Source: a virus. From it: a stretch of DNA of 38,594 nt. A model generated the notes under the pieces. The model saw only the letters and a program-made list of their open reading frames with translations. It was not told where the DNA came from and searched no databases. The position numbers and the translations under genes are program-made. The stretch covers positions 1 to 38,594 of IMG/VR virus record IMGVR_UViG_3300045836_000209; one strand, given 5' to 3'. Positions 30,251-38,514 of the stretch are shown here, one piece after another. Position 1 is the first letter of the stretch; each line of letters begins with the position of its first letter.

Positions 30251-30607
30251 GTGGCCCGCCAACCCCTGACCCCCGTCCAGTTCAGCAAAGCAGTGCTGCT
30301 GAACCCCACCTACGCGGCGCTGACCGGTTTCACCGGCGTCTCCTGGCAGAACACCGGCCGCGAGGTCCTAGCGATCATCAACGGCGCCACCGCGAGCAAC
30401 TACACCGTCAACGTCGGCACCACGGTGGGCGGCCACGCGGTCGCCTCCGACGGCCCGACCGCGCTGCCCGTGTCGAACACGACCCCGCAGTTCCTCGGCC
30501 CGTTCGACCGCTACTACAACGACGCCTCCGGCAACCTCAACATCGACTTCAGCAGCGTGGCCACCGTCACCGCCGTGCTGCTCCAACTCCCGGGAGTGGT
30601 GTTCTGA
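30251..30607 (+). CDS. Beta-rich structural-region protein, 118 aa
   Basis: GTG start with GAAGGAGAG upstream. The sequence is beta/loop-rich (SKAVLLNPTYAALTGFTGVS, then REVLAIINGATASNYTVNVG, DRYYNDASGNLNIDF), a pattern seen in small virion proteins. It is directly before the major tail protein gene and may be a neck or decoration protein. No family assigned with certainty. Confidence 0.7.
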   Translation: MARQPLTPVQFSKAVLLNPTYAALTGFTGVSWQNTGREVLAIINGATASNYTVNVGTTVGGHAVASDGPTALPVSNTTPQFLGPFDRYYNDASGNLNIDFSSVATVTAVLLQLPGVVF

Positions 30608-30608
30608 C

Positions 30609-31196
30609 ATGACCGCCGCCATCAACCCCAACAACGCGATCATGGGGCCGTTCAACGCCTGGGCCGGCGCGTTCGGCGTGACCGAACCCGCCCAGACCAA
30701 CGCCGCGCTGATCGCCGACCCCGGCGCCGGCTGGACCTTCCAGGGCGGCAGCCAGGGCGGCATCTCGTGGGAGATCGACCACACGATCACCGACCTGTCC
30801 ATGGACCAGGTCATCGACCCGGTCGGCGGCCGCGTCACCGGACGCAGCGGTGTCGTGGTCTTCAACGCAGCCGAACCGACCCTGGCTCTGATGGCGATCG
30901 CGCTGAACAACATCGGCACGACCACCGTCGGCACCGGCATCACGACCTACACCGCGGGACAGCCGAACGCGGCCACGCCGCTGACCTACAACGCGATCCT
31001 GCTCGACGGCTGGGCGCCGCTGCTCAGCTCGGGCGCGGCCGCCAGGCGCCGGGTGATCTTCCGTAAAATCCTCAACCAGCCGAAGATGGTCAACAACGGC
31101 GACCCGACCAAGCAGCTGGTCTGGGGCCTGAGCTGCAAGATGTACTACGTGTCGAACAGCATCGACCCGTGGATCAGCATGGACCAGACCGCATGA
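30609..31196 (+). CDS. Major tail protein
   Basis: A 195-residue protein in the major tail tube position, directly before the chaperone frameshift pair. Features include GNA-like tail-tube text such as GGISWEIDHTITDLSMDQVI, GGRVTGRSGVVVFNAAEPTL and VIFRKILNQPKMVNNGDPTK. The beta-rich core and length are normal for siphovirus tail tubes. Confidence 0.85.
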   Translation: MTAAINPNNAIMGPFNAWAGAFGVTEPAQTNAALIADPGAGWTFQGGSQGGISWEIDHTITDLSMDQVIDPVGGRVTGRSGVVVFNAAEPTLALMAIALNNIGTTTVGTGITTYTAGQPNAATPLTYNAILLDGWAPLLSSGAAARRRVIFRKILNQPKMVNNGDPTKQLVWGLSCKMYYVSNSIDPWISMDQTA

Positions 31197-31564
31197 GCGC
31201 CGCCCGGTCCAACCCCGCCAGGTCGAAGAGCAGCAAGCCGAAGTCGACCGCTCCGGTGCAGCTCAAGAAGCGGTCGGCGGTGGCGCCGCGCGAGGCGCTG
31301 TTCAGCGTCGACGACGTCGAATACACGATGCCGGCGAGCGTCCCGCTCGGGGACGCGCTGACGCTCACGACGCTGCTGCGCGTGCAACCGGACGAAGACG
31401 CCAAGCGGATGCTGCTGGTGCGAGAGCTGTGCGGCTCGCACGCCCTGCACGCGCTGCTCGGCGACGCAACGATGACCCGCGCCGAATGGGACACCATCGG
31501 CAAGATCCTCACCGAGAAGGTGTTCGGGCCGCTCGAGGCGGAGGTCGACGGCGAGGGAAACTGA
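31193..31564 (+). CDS. Tail assembly chaperone, short form (gpG-like)
   Basis: A 123-residue protein starting in an ATGA overlap with the tail-tube gene. A basic Ser/Lys-rich N-terminus precedes LFSVDDVEYTMPASVPLGDA and helices ending in EWDTIGKILTEKVFG. It is the short product of the chaperone pair that coats the tape measure during tail assembly. The last codons, GGA AAC TGA, form the slippery site for the long form. Confidence 0.88.
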   Translation: MSAARSNPARSKSSKPKSTAPVQLKKRSAVAPREALFSVDDVEYTMPASVPLGDALTLTTLLRVQPDEDAKRMLLVRELCGSHALHALLGDATMTRAEWDTIGKILTEKVFGPLEAEVDGEGN

Positions 31565-31893
31565 CGCGGCGGCTCCGGCAGGTCCTGTGGGTGGACTACT
31601 ACCTGGAGGACCTGCGCTCGGACTTCTCAGCGATCCATCACATCCCGGTCGACGAGATCGAGCGCATGCCGGCGCCGCGCGCCTTCGCCCTCGCGCACCG
31701 CATCGGCGCCTACCAGGGCGTCATGCAGGTGCGTTTCCGCGCCCAGCACGCGAAGAAGACCAGCGCCGCGGCATCCGGGCCGCAGGAGATGAAAGCCGGC
31801 CAGTGGCTCGCCCAGAACCCCCGCGCCGTCGCCGGGATCGCGCGCACCAAGTTCGACCTGACTAGGAGGCCCGATGGCGTTCAAGATCGCTAG
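31193..31893 (+). CDS. Tail assembly chaperone, long form by -1 frameshift
   Basis: The join of 31193-31561 and 31561-31893, about 233 residues. Ribosomes slipping back one base on GGGAAAC (31555-31561) leave the short frame just before its TGA and continue as LTRRLRQVLWVDYYLEDLRS, with a helical C-terminal domain (RAFALAHRIGAYQGVMQV) that contacts the tape measure. No independent start is needed. This matches the lambda G/GT arrangement. The stop at 31893 overlaps the tape measure start by 20 bases. Confidence 0.85.
31555..31561 (+). promoter_or_regulatory. -1 frameshift slippery site GGGAAAC
   Basis: Read in frame as G GGA AAC, followed immediately by TGA. X XXY YYZ with X=G, Y=A, Z=C is a canonical slippery heptamer. 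A GC-rich stretch follows that may fold, but no strong hairpin is obvious. Confidence 0.88.
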
Positions 31894-34474
31894 CGCCTAT
31901 GTGGCCGTCACCCCCGAGGACGACGGCTTCGAGATCGGGCTGCGCCGCATCGTCGACGAGGCCGCGGCCAAGGTCGAGGCGCAAGTCGGCGTCGGCGTGC
32001 GCAACGAGGGCCCTGAAGAGCTGCGCGGCGACCTGGACGCGGCGATCGCCCTGGCCACCGAGCACCTGACCGCCGATGTCGGCATGGGCCTGCGCAACGA
32101 CGCGGTCGAGGAACTGGACGCTGATGTGAAAGCCGGCGTCGACCTCGTCGAAGAGAACAACAAGATCAAGGTCAAGGTCGACGCGAAGGCCGCGCAGGAC
32201 TCGTTCGGCGGCCTCTCGCCTCTGCTGCTCGGCGCGTTCGCCGGCGCCGCTACGGCCGGCCCGGGCCTGGTGCTGGCCGCGGTCGCCACCGCCGTGGTCG
32301 CGGCCGGCGCGCTGGTGCAGAAGAACAACGCGGAGCTGACCAGCAACTACACCAAACTCGCAGGTGACGCGTCTAGCGCGATCCGTCAGGCCACTGCTCC
32401 GCTCGTGCCGGCGCTGGCGGAGTCGATCGACATCCTCGACCGGGGGGTAGAGAAGACCAAGCCCGAGTTGCGGGACCTGTTCGCCGCGGTGGCTCCCGAG
32501 GCGACGCAGATGGCCAGTGGGGTCACGCAGCTGGTCGAGAACGCACTGCCGGGCCTGGTCACCGGGCTTCGTGAGGCCGTGCCGTTCTCCGGGGTGCTCG
32601 CGCAGGACTTCGGCAAGCTCGGCACCGGCGTCTCAGAGTTCTTCTCCGGGCTCGGCTCCGGCGCTCTGGGCGGCGCGACCGGCCTGGACGCCCTGATCAC
32701 CGTGGTGGAGCATCTGCTCGGCGACGTCGGGCAGATCACCGGTTCCCTGTCCAACGGGCTCGGCCCCGCCCTACATGACATCGAGACCGTCGCGGTGCCC
32801 GTCGCGGACGGGCTCACCAGCGTGGTCAAGGCGTTTCCGCCCGGAGACATCCGGGTGGCGGCTGACGCCGCGGTGGCGCTGTTCGCCGCGTTCAAGATCG
32901 CTTCCCTGGCGGGGATCGTCGCCGAAGGGACCAGCTTCGTCGAGTTCCTCAAGCAGGCCGCGGCCGGCGAGATCGCCCTGACCGGTGAGACCGGCGTCCT
33001 CGCGACCGCGATGGAGGGGCTCGGCACGGCCGCCGACGTCGCCGCGGGACCGGTGGGGCTGCTCGCCCTGGGCGTGGCCGCCTCTGCGACCCAGACGGCG
33101 AACTGGACGGACCTGACGCCTGCCGCGAACAGCCACACGCTTGAGCTCGGCAAGAGCGTCGACACGCTGACGAAAAGCCTCGAGCAGGCCGCGTCCGGGA
33201 ACAAAGACGTGCAAACCCAGCTCGATCACACCGCCCAGCTCATGCACCAGCTCAAGGACGACGGCGCGGTGGCCAGCGGCGCGTTCGACCAGCTCGACCA
33301 AGCACTGGTCAACGTCTACAAAAGCGACCCGAGCGCGGCGACCAAGGAATACACGGACCTGACCAAGCAGCTCGGGCTCAGCGCCGACGAGGCAGCGCAG
33401 AAACTGCCGAAATTCGCCGCCGCGGCGGACCTCGTGAAGACCTCCACCACCTCGGCGGCGGGCGCCACCGCGGACTACGCCGACGAAACGGCAAACGCGC
33501 TGAGCGAGACGGACGTCCTGACCCAGGCGATCGTCACCCAGCAGGAGAAACTCACCGCGCAGGCCAACACTCTCGGCAGCAACGTCGTGGCCGCGCTCTC
33601 GTTCATCGAGACCCAGCAGTCCCTCAACGACCGGATCAGCGAGGCCGTCGGCGACTACAGCCTGGCGACCGGAGCCGCGAACGCGTTCAAGCAGGCCGAG
33701 GACGCGCTCTACGGCAAATACGCCAGCTACTCCCAAGCACAGGCGACCTTCACCGAGCAGGTCTCTAACGCCGCCAAGGAGCTCACCCACGGCAAGAACG
33801 CGATCGACCTGAACACCGAGGCCGGGGCGAAGAACTTCACGCTGCTCAACCAGCTGGCCACCGCCAACGAGAACGTCGCCGAAGCTTTGATCAAGCAAGG
33901 CGGCAGCTCGGATGAGGCGACCGCGTCGCTGCAAAAAGGCGCGCAGGCGATCGACGACCTGGCGAAGAAGTCCGGGTTCAGCGACAAACAGATCCAGCAG
34001 CTCAACATGGATCTCTACGGCGTGCCGACGGTCAAGCAGATCACGTTCACCGCGAACACCAGCCCAGCGCTACAGGCCCTCAACGGGCTGATCCAGAGGA
34101 TCGACTCCTCCAGCGGCACCGTGCAGATCTACGGCGTCGGCGGCGGCCGCGCGCTGGGCGCCAACGCCGAGGGCGGAGACGTACAGGCCGGGGAGTACTC
34201 GCTCGTCGGCGAGAAGGGCCCTGAGATCGTGCAGTTCGCGCGCGCCGGCACGGTCATCCCGAACAACGAGATCCGGCGGGTCGGCGGCGACGCGACGAGC
34301 GTGCGCTCGCCGGCGGGCAGCGTGACAATCCAGAACCTGACGATCCCGATCACAGGCATCGTCGACCTGACCGACCCCAACAGCATGTCGATCGCGGCGC
34401 GGCGCATGGTCCTGAACCTGAAGGACGCGCTCAACCAGGTCGAGCGGGGCCTGACCGGAACGAGCCTGAGGTAA
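31874..34474 (+). CDS. Tape measure protein
   Basis: An 866-residue protein, the largest in the window. It is long and helical with a hydrophobic segment at about residues 113-148 (LLLGAFAGAATAGPGLVLAA) and repeated Ala/Gln/Leu-rich coiled regions. The C-terminal EGGDVQAGEYSLVGEKGPEI then VQFARAGTVIPNN is typical of tape measures. It sets tail length and is ejected during infection. Residues 1-115 are an unusual charged domain with repeated DAxxEL-type segments. Follows the chaperones as expected. Confidence 0.92.
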   Translation: MAFKIASAYVAVTPEDDGFEIGLRRIVDEAAAKVEAQVGVGVRNEGPEELRGDLDAAIALATEHLTADVGMGLRNDAVEELDADVKAGVDLVEENNKIKVKVDAKAAQDSFGGLSPLLLGAFAGAATAGPGLVLAAVATAVVAAGALVQKNNAELTSNYTKLAGDASSAIRQATAPLVPALAESIDILDRGVEKTKPELRDLFAAVAPEATQMASGVTQLVENALPGLVTGLREAVPFSGVLAQDFGKLGTGVSEFFSGLGSGALGGATGLDALITVVEHLLGDVGQITGSLSNGLGPALHDIETVAVPVADGLTSVVKAFPPGDIRVAADAAVALFAAFKIASLAGIVAEGTSFVEFLKQAAAGEIALTGETGVLATAMEGLGTAADVAAGPVGLLALGVAASATQTANWTDLTPAANSHTLELGKSVDTLTKSLEQAASGNKDVQTQLDHTAQLMHQLKDDGAVASGAFDQLDQALVNVYKSDPSAATKEYTDLTKQLGLSADEAAQKLPKFAAAADLVKTSTTSAAGATADYADETANALSETDVLTQAIVTQQEKLTAQANTLGSNVVAALSFIETQQSLNDRISEAVGDYSLATGAANAFKQAEDALYGKYASYSQAQATFTEQVSNAAKELTHGKNAIDLNTEAGAKNFTLLNQLATANENVAEALIKQGGSSDEATASLQKGAQAIDDLAKKSGFSDKQIQQLNMDLYGVPTVKQITFTANTSPALQALNGLIQRIDSSSGTVQIYGVGGGRALGANAEGGDVQAGEYSLVGEKGPEIVQFARAGTVIPNNEIRRVGGDATSVRSPAGSVTIQNLTIPITGIVDLTDPNSMSIAARRMVLNLKDALNQVERGLTGTSLR

Positions 34475-34479
34475 CCGCG

Positions 34480-35736
34480 ATGTCCTTCTCTACCGTGCAA
34501 CTCGGGCGGCTGCTGCTCACCGAGCTGCCCCAGAATCCGGCCGTCGACCAGTCCAGCGTCCCGACCCTGTCCTACAGCGGGCGGCTGTTGCACGTCGTCG
34601 GGCAGGAGGCCTATCCGCTGTCCACCAGCGCTCAGATGGCAGCGCTGCACGACGACCTGCAGGGCATGGTGGGCGGCCAGTACCTGATCCCGGTGGTGTT
34701 CGGCGACAAGTCCGACCGCAACGGCTACTACAGCGTCTACGGCGCGCAGGACACGCTGCAGAACTGGAACGGCGAGGTCATCACCAACGACTGGCAGGTC
34801 GACCTGCAGCGTGTCGGGGCGGACCTCGAGGTGGACTTCGAGTCCCGCCTGACCGGGCCGAGCACGGTCAACACGACGCTCGCGCTGACCGGGTCGCAAT
34901 GGAACAGCCCCCCGGGCGGCCACTACGCGTTCTACGGGCTCGGCACGCCCACGGTCCCATCGGTTAACCGGCCGTGCTCGGACGGCACCAACCAGCGCGT
35001 GTGGGTGCCCGGGAACCTGGGCTCGACACCGCCGACCACCGCCCGGTGGGGCTGCGCCGTCGGGAGATACGGCAACGGCCGCTGCCGGTTCCTGGACTCC
35101 TCAGGCCTGGAACGCTCCGGGATCAACTTCGCGGTCAGCAGCGTCACGAGCTGGACGCTGACCAACGGCGTGACACAGGTGACGCCCGGCACCGGCGGCA
35201 ACATCCTGGACGTGAACGTGTGGACCGGCGGCGCGTGGCGCGTCAAACACTGGGACATCAACTACGGCGGCTCGCTCATCGGCGCCCCGTGGTCGTCGGT
35301 GAACGTGCTGCGCAACGACTACGAGACCGTCATCGTGCGCCTGGTGGCCGACTCGGGCGGCACACGGGTGCTGGTCGACCTGACCCTGCGCCGCGGATCC
35401 CGGTTCGTCGAGTTCTACGTGAACGCCGCCGCATCCAACACGATCCAGATCGTGCGCCACGACTCGGAGGCCGGCACCGTCGGCAGCGGCTCGTCCGCGG
35501 GCACCGTGACCGCGACGACGACCGACTCCGACGGCAACATGTTCACGATCGGCTCGGCGCACACCGCAACGGCGTCGACGAACCCGGCCGGCCTGTCCGT
35601 GACCGCCGCGACGATGGACGCCTACGTCGGGTCGGTAGCCGGCGGCGCGGGCGCCAACGCCCTGGACACCGCCAGCGCGCTGATGGCGCAGTATCTGGGG
35701 CGGCGCGGCGAGACCGTGTACGCGGTGCGAAGGTAG
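34480..35736 (+). CDS. Distal tail / minor tail protein
   Basis: A 418-residue protein in the distal-tail position after the tape measure. The N-terminal part (GRLLLTELPQNPAVDQSSVP ... QYLIPVVFGDKSDRNGYY) fits the distal-tail (Dit-like) core. The rest is beta-rich with lectin-like sandwich text (RFVEFYVNAAASNTIQIVRH), suggesting a carbohydrate-binding insertion. The family is inferred from position and overall pattern. Confidence 0.78.
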   Translation: MSFSTVQLGRLLLTELPQNPAVDQSSVPTLSYSGRLLHVVGQEAYPLSTSAQMAALHDDLQGMVGGQYLIPVVFGDKSDRNGYYSVYGAQDTLQNWNGEVITNDWQVDLQRVGADLEVDFESRLTGPSTVNTTLALTGSQWNSPPGGHYAFYGLGTPTVPSVNRPCSDGTNQRVWVPGNLGSTPPTTARWGCAVGRYGNGRCRFLDSSGLERSGINFAVSSVTSWTLTNGVTQVTPGTGGNILDVNVWTGGAWRVKHWDINYGGSLIGAPWSSVNVLRNDYETVIVRLVADSGGTRVLVDLTLRRGSRFVEFYVNAAASNTIQIVRHDSEAGTVGSGSSAGTVTATTTDSDGNMFTIGSAHTATASTNPAGLSVTAATMDAYVGSVAGGAGANALDTASALMAQYLGRRGETVYAVRR

Positions 35737-35743
35737 GCCCGGC

Positions 35744-36883
35744 GTGGCTGTGACAGAGGTCTCCATGGCGCTGGGGCAGTGGTCGGTGCAGCTGCGCCCC
35801 GACACCCCGCGCTACATCCTCGACGCGATCGGATACTTCGGGCACGTCGCGATCACCGCCGGACGCGTCAACCCGGCCCTGGAGGGAGACGGCCTGCTCA
35901 AACCGGCACGCTATGTCGGCGTCCTGACGGGCATCACCAGGACCGACCGCACGATGCCGGTGAAACTGTCCGGGTTCGGGATGGGGTTCTGGCTGGGGGA
36001 CTCGCAGGACAAGGGCAGCGTGTTCGAGACCGCGCTGTCGCTGTCGGCCGCGAGCTTCCACAGCGCGGTCACCTCCGCGCTGCCGTCGTCCGGAGCGGTG
36101 ACCGCGGGGTTCATCTCCAGCGCGGTGCCCGGCACACTGACCCAGTCGTATCAGTGGGTTTCCCCGCGCACCGTCCTCAACAGCGTGTGCTCGCTGATGG
36201 GGGGCACCGGTACCGCGGCCGCGGAGTGGCGCGTGAACGGCGACGCCACTTTGGATGCCGGCCTCGTCTCCGAGCTGTACGTCACCTCGCCGGTGGCGGC
36301 GATCGTGCGCCGCTACTCGGGCCCTGACATCGCGCTACGGGCGATGAAGGGCACCTTCCAGAACGCCGCCGATGTCATCGACTACACCACGCGCAGCATC
36401 GTTCTGGCCGGATCGACGCCGACCGCGGGTTCGGCGAACGCCGCCTCGGTGCCGTACAAGGACCTGCACGGCAACACCGTCAAGCTCACGAGGGTCGCCA
36501 CCCAGCTGAACACCGCGGCGGCGAACGCGGGCGCGGCGGCCGCCGCGCAGCTGGCGCTCTACAACTCGCCCCGCAACCAGCTGCAGCTGTCCACCGACGA
36601 GTACGACGTGAAGGGCACCATCGCGGTAGGGGACTACGTGTGGGTGCAGGATCCAGACTCAGGCCTGGTCGACCTCACCCAGGAGGTGAGGCTGCGAGGC
36701 GAGGTCTTCAACCCGATCCTGCTGCGCTGCGTCGAGCTGGACTGGCCCGTCGCCGCCGGCTCCGGGATCAACTACCGGGACATCAACGGCAACTGGACCG
36801 ACCTGTCCAGCTACCTGATCCCCGAGACCGGGCCCACCACCGTCGTGGTGGGTGCGACCACGCGGCCGCTGACCATCTCATGA
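35744..36883 (+). CDS. Tail hub / baseplate-type minor tail protein
   Basis: A 379-residue protein. WSVQLRPDTPRYILDAIGYF opens it. The middle contains NVCSLMGG-like text (VLNSVCSLMGGTGTAAAEWR), and the later segment YDVKGTIAVGDYVWVQDPDS with LVDLTQEVRLRGEVFNPILL fits hub (Tal/gp27-like) proteins that close the tail. GTG start, eight bases after the previous stop. It is followed by lysis-region genes, so no separate long tail fiber lies here. Confidence 0.78.
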   Translation: MAVTEVSMALGQWSVQLRPDTPRYILDAIGYFGHVAITAGRVNPALEGDGLLKPARYVGVLTGITRTDRTMPVKLSGFGMGFWLGDSQDKGSVFETALSLSAASFHSAVTSALPSSGAVTAGFISSAVPGTLTQSYQWVSPRTVLNSVCSLMGGTGTAAAEWRVNGDATLDAGLVSELYVTSPVAAIVRRYSGPDIALRAMKGTFQNAADVIDYTTRSIVLAGSTPTAGSANAASVPYKDLHGNTVKLTRVATQLNTAAANAGAAAAAQLALYNSPRNQLQLSTDEYDVKGTIAVGDYVWVQDPDSGLVDLTQEVRLRGEVFNPILLRCVELDWPVAAGSGINYRDINGNWTDLSSYLIPETGPTTVVVGATTRPLTIS

Positions 36884-36969
36884 CCCGCACACTCGCGCCC
36901 GCGCCCTCTCGTCGGGCACCATGGTGTCCGAACTGGTGTTCGAAGACAGGAGGTGGTGCGCGGTGCTGA
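36880..36969 (+). CDS. Possible 29-aa coupled micro-ORF
   Basis: An ATG overlapping the hub gene's stop (ATGA) opens a 29-codon frame that ends at 36969, four bases past the GTG start of the next gene. The product (MTRTLAPAPSRRAPWCPNWC...) has no recognisable features. Translating it would carry ribosomes to the AGGAGG and GTG of the next gene. It may be only a coupling device or not translated. Confidence 0.35.
   Translation: MTRTLAPAPSRRAPWCPNWCSKTGGGARC
36928..36943 (+). promoter_or_regulatory. Doubtful LexA-box-like dyad before lysis genes
   Basis: CCGAACTGGTGTTCGA has one mismatch to the SOS box and sits 20 bases before the lysis-region start. The same core occurs in coding sequence at 17555 (Glu-Leu-Val-Phe-Glu codons), so chance is a real possibility. 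No clear -10 follows. Confidence 0.25.
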
Positions 36970-37268
36970 ACGGACTGCTGCACGTCCTCGGCGTCGACGA
37001 CGTCTCCGGACGCTGGTACGGGTTCTGGTCCGGCGTCGGCGGCGACCTGGCGCTGCTCGCGACCCCGGTCACCCTGCTGCGTAAGCACAACTGCCACACC
37101 AAACGCTGCTGGCGCATCGGACGCCACCCGGTCGAAGGCACCACCTGGACCGTGTGCCGCAGACACCACCCCGACGACCACCCCAGCGCGGTCGACGTCG
37201 CGAATGCCGCGTCACCGGCAGCCGCCACGCATCAGCCGGCGCAACCGGCAGAAGGAGCGAGCCGATGA
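36963..37268 (+). CDS. Conserved phage membrane-associated protein
   Basis: A 101-residue protein. The start is set at GTG 36963 because AGGAGG (36949-36954) lies eight bases upstream; an ATG at 36921 lacks a ribosome site. FWSGVGGDLALLATPVTLLR is a moderately hydrophobic segment. It is followed by the conserved Cys/His block KHNCHTKRCWRIGRHPVEGT with CRRHHPDDH, a pattern found in many phages just before the lysin. It may be a holin-like or metal-binding accessory of lysis; the role is not proven. Confidence 0.78.
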   Translation: MLNGLLHVLGVDDVSGRWYGFWSGVGGDLALLATPVTLLRKHNCHTKRCWRIGRHPVEGTTWTVCRRHHPDDHPSAVDVANAASPAAATHQPAQPAEGASR

Positions 37269-38101
37269 CGAATCCGACGCTCGGCGGCTACGACGCCGCA
37301 TGGGCACCCGGCAGCCCTCCGTCCGGTGATCAGGTGGTGATGGGCTACGGCGGGGGCGACACTCCGAACGTGTGGTCGCTGGCCGACTGGAACGGGCAGC
37401 ACGCGCGGTTCCGGATCCCCATCTGGACCCGGGACAACCCGGCCGGCCGCGACGGCGCCGCGGAAGCACGCGAGTTCCTGGCTTACCTGGACTCGGTGGG
37501 CGCGCCGCACGGCATCCTCGTCGTACTCGATTATGAGATGGCGGTCGACGCCAAGTTCGTGACCGACTTCGACGGCGTGATGGTCGCGGCAGGCAACAAG
37601 GTCGCCCTCTACGGCAGCAAGAGCACGCTGTTTCAGAACCCCAAGCCCAGCGGCGGCTACTTCCCTGCCGACCTGACCGGCTCGGCACACCTGTACCCCG
37701 GCACGCTGCTCACCCAGTGGGCTTTCGAGCAGAACTGGGACGACGACACGGTCTCAGCCGCAGCAGTGCTGTGGGACACCCAAGCGGCCGCGGACCCGCC
37801 GGCCAAGGCCACCAGGAGGAACAATATGCACGTCGATCTGCCGTACAACAAGCCGGTGGTCTTCACTAACCCCGCGGCCGCGCTCGGCGGGACGTCCACG
37901 ATGCTGCTCGCCAGCGACTTCGGCGATGCCACGGTGCGCGTAGCCATCTACAGCTTCAAGGCCGGCGCCTGGACGGTCACCGAGCACACGGTCAGCGCCA
38001 AGGGTGGCGCGGTGAGCATCTCGATGCCGCCCGACACCAACAAGGTCTCGCTCATTTTGCAGACCGACGGCGTGCCGGTCGGCCTCGACGTGCTGGCGTG
38101 A
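37265..38101 (+). CDS. Glycoside-hydrolase-like lysin (putative endolysin)
   Basis: A 278-residue protein. Residues 1-180 resemble the GH25-like/DUF1906 barrel: GYDAAWAPGSPPSGDQVVMG at the start, FRIPIWTR, and GILVVLDYEM (about residues 82-91) with Asp and Glu in the position of the catalytic acids. KVALYGSK follows, then the C-terminal TQWAFEQNWDDD. The last 80 residues (HVDLPYNKPVVFTNPAAALG ...) are a beta-rich, probably cell-wall-binding domain. It would degrade peptidoglycan at the end of infection. Start in an ATGA overlap. Confidence 0.75.
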   Translation: MTNPTLGGYDAAWAPGSPPSGDQVVMGYGGGDTPNVWSLADWNGQHARFRIPIWTRDNPAGRDGAAEAREFLAYLDSVGAPHGILVVLDYEMAVDAKFVTDFDGVMVAAGNKVALYGSKSTLFQNPKPSGGYFPADLTGSAHLYPGTLLTQWAFEQNWDDDTVSAAAVLWDTQAAADPPAKATRRNNMHVDLPYNKPVVFTNPAAALGGTSTMLLASDFGDATVRVAIYSFKAGAWTVTEHTVSAKGGAVSISMPPDTNKVSLILQTDGVPVGLDVLA

Positions 38102-38105
38102 GCTC

Positions 38106-38396
38106 ATGACTATGCCGATCCCAGAGGGCTCGGTCGTCATCACGCCGATCCAGGTCTACCAAAAGGTCGAAGATACGCATCACGCAGTTCAGCAGCTGAT
38201 CGGCAAGATCGACACGTTCACCGGCACGCAGACAGACCACGAGGTCCGGCTGCGCAAGCTGGAAAACGACATGCCGGACAACGCCGAAAGCCGGCTGCGC
38301 AAGCTCGAAGACCGGATCGCGATGTACGCCGGCGCCTCCGCGGTCCTCGGCGTGACAGCCGGGTGGCTCGCGAATTGGGCGATTTACCATCACTGA
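38106..38396 (+). CDS. Holin-like protein (DUF2746 type)
   Basis: A 96-residue protein. About residues 15-70 form a heptad-rich coiled coil (YQKVEDTHHAVQQLIGKIDT, then VRLRKLENDMPDNAESRLRK). About 73-94 form one membrane helix (MYAGASAVLGVTAGWLANWA). A single C-terminal membrane helix after a coiled coil is the layout of DUF2746-like putative holins found next to actinophage lysins. It is the last gene before the terminator at 38437. Confidence 0.8.
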   Translation: MTMPIPEGSVVITPIQVYQKVEDTHHAVQQLIGKIDTFTGTQTDHEVRLRKLENDMPDNAESRLRKLEDRIAMYAGASAVLGVTAGWLANWAIYHH

Positions 38397-38436
38397 TCTT
38401 CGTTTCGCGTTACCGTGGATGCGAGTTGCTACACCG

Positions 38437-38467
38437 GGCCCCCGCCAGTCCCCTACTGGCGGGGGCC
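38437..38467 (+). terminator. Strong terminator after the lysis cassette
   Basis: GGCCCCCGCCAGT (38437-38449) pairs perfectly with ACTGGCGGGGGCC (38455-38467) around CCCCT, followed by TGTTGCT. It closes the 21-kb structural-lysis unit. Confidence 0.85.
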
Positions 38468-38514
38468 TGTTGCTGTCACGGTTCGACGATCCACCTGACG
38501 CGCGGCGCACGGCG

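Noticed and set aside
36921-37268. ATG at 36921 as start of the conserved lysis-region protein
   Set aside because: No Shine-Dalgarno precedes it, whereas GTG 36963 has AGGAGG at eight bases. Not fully excluded.
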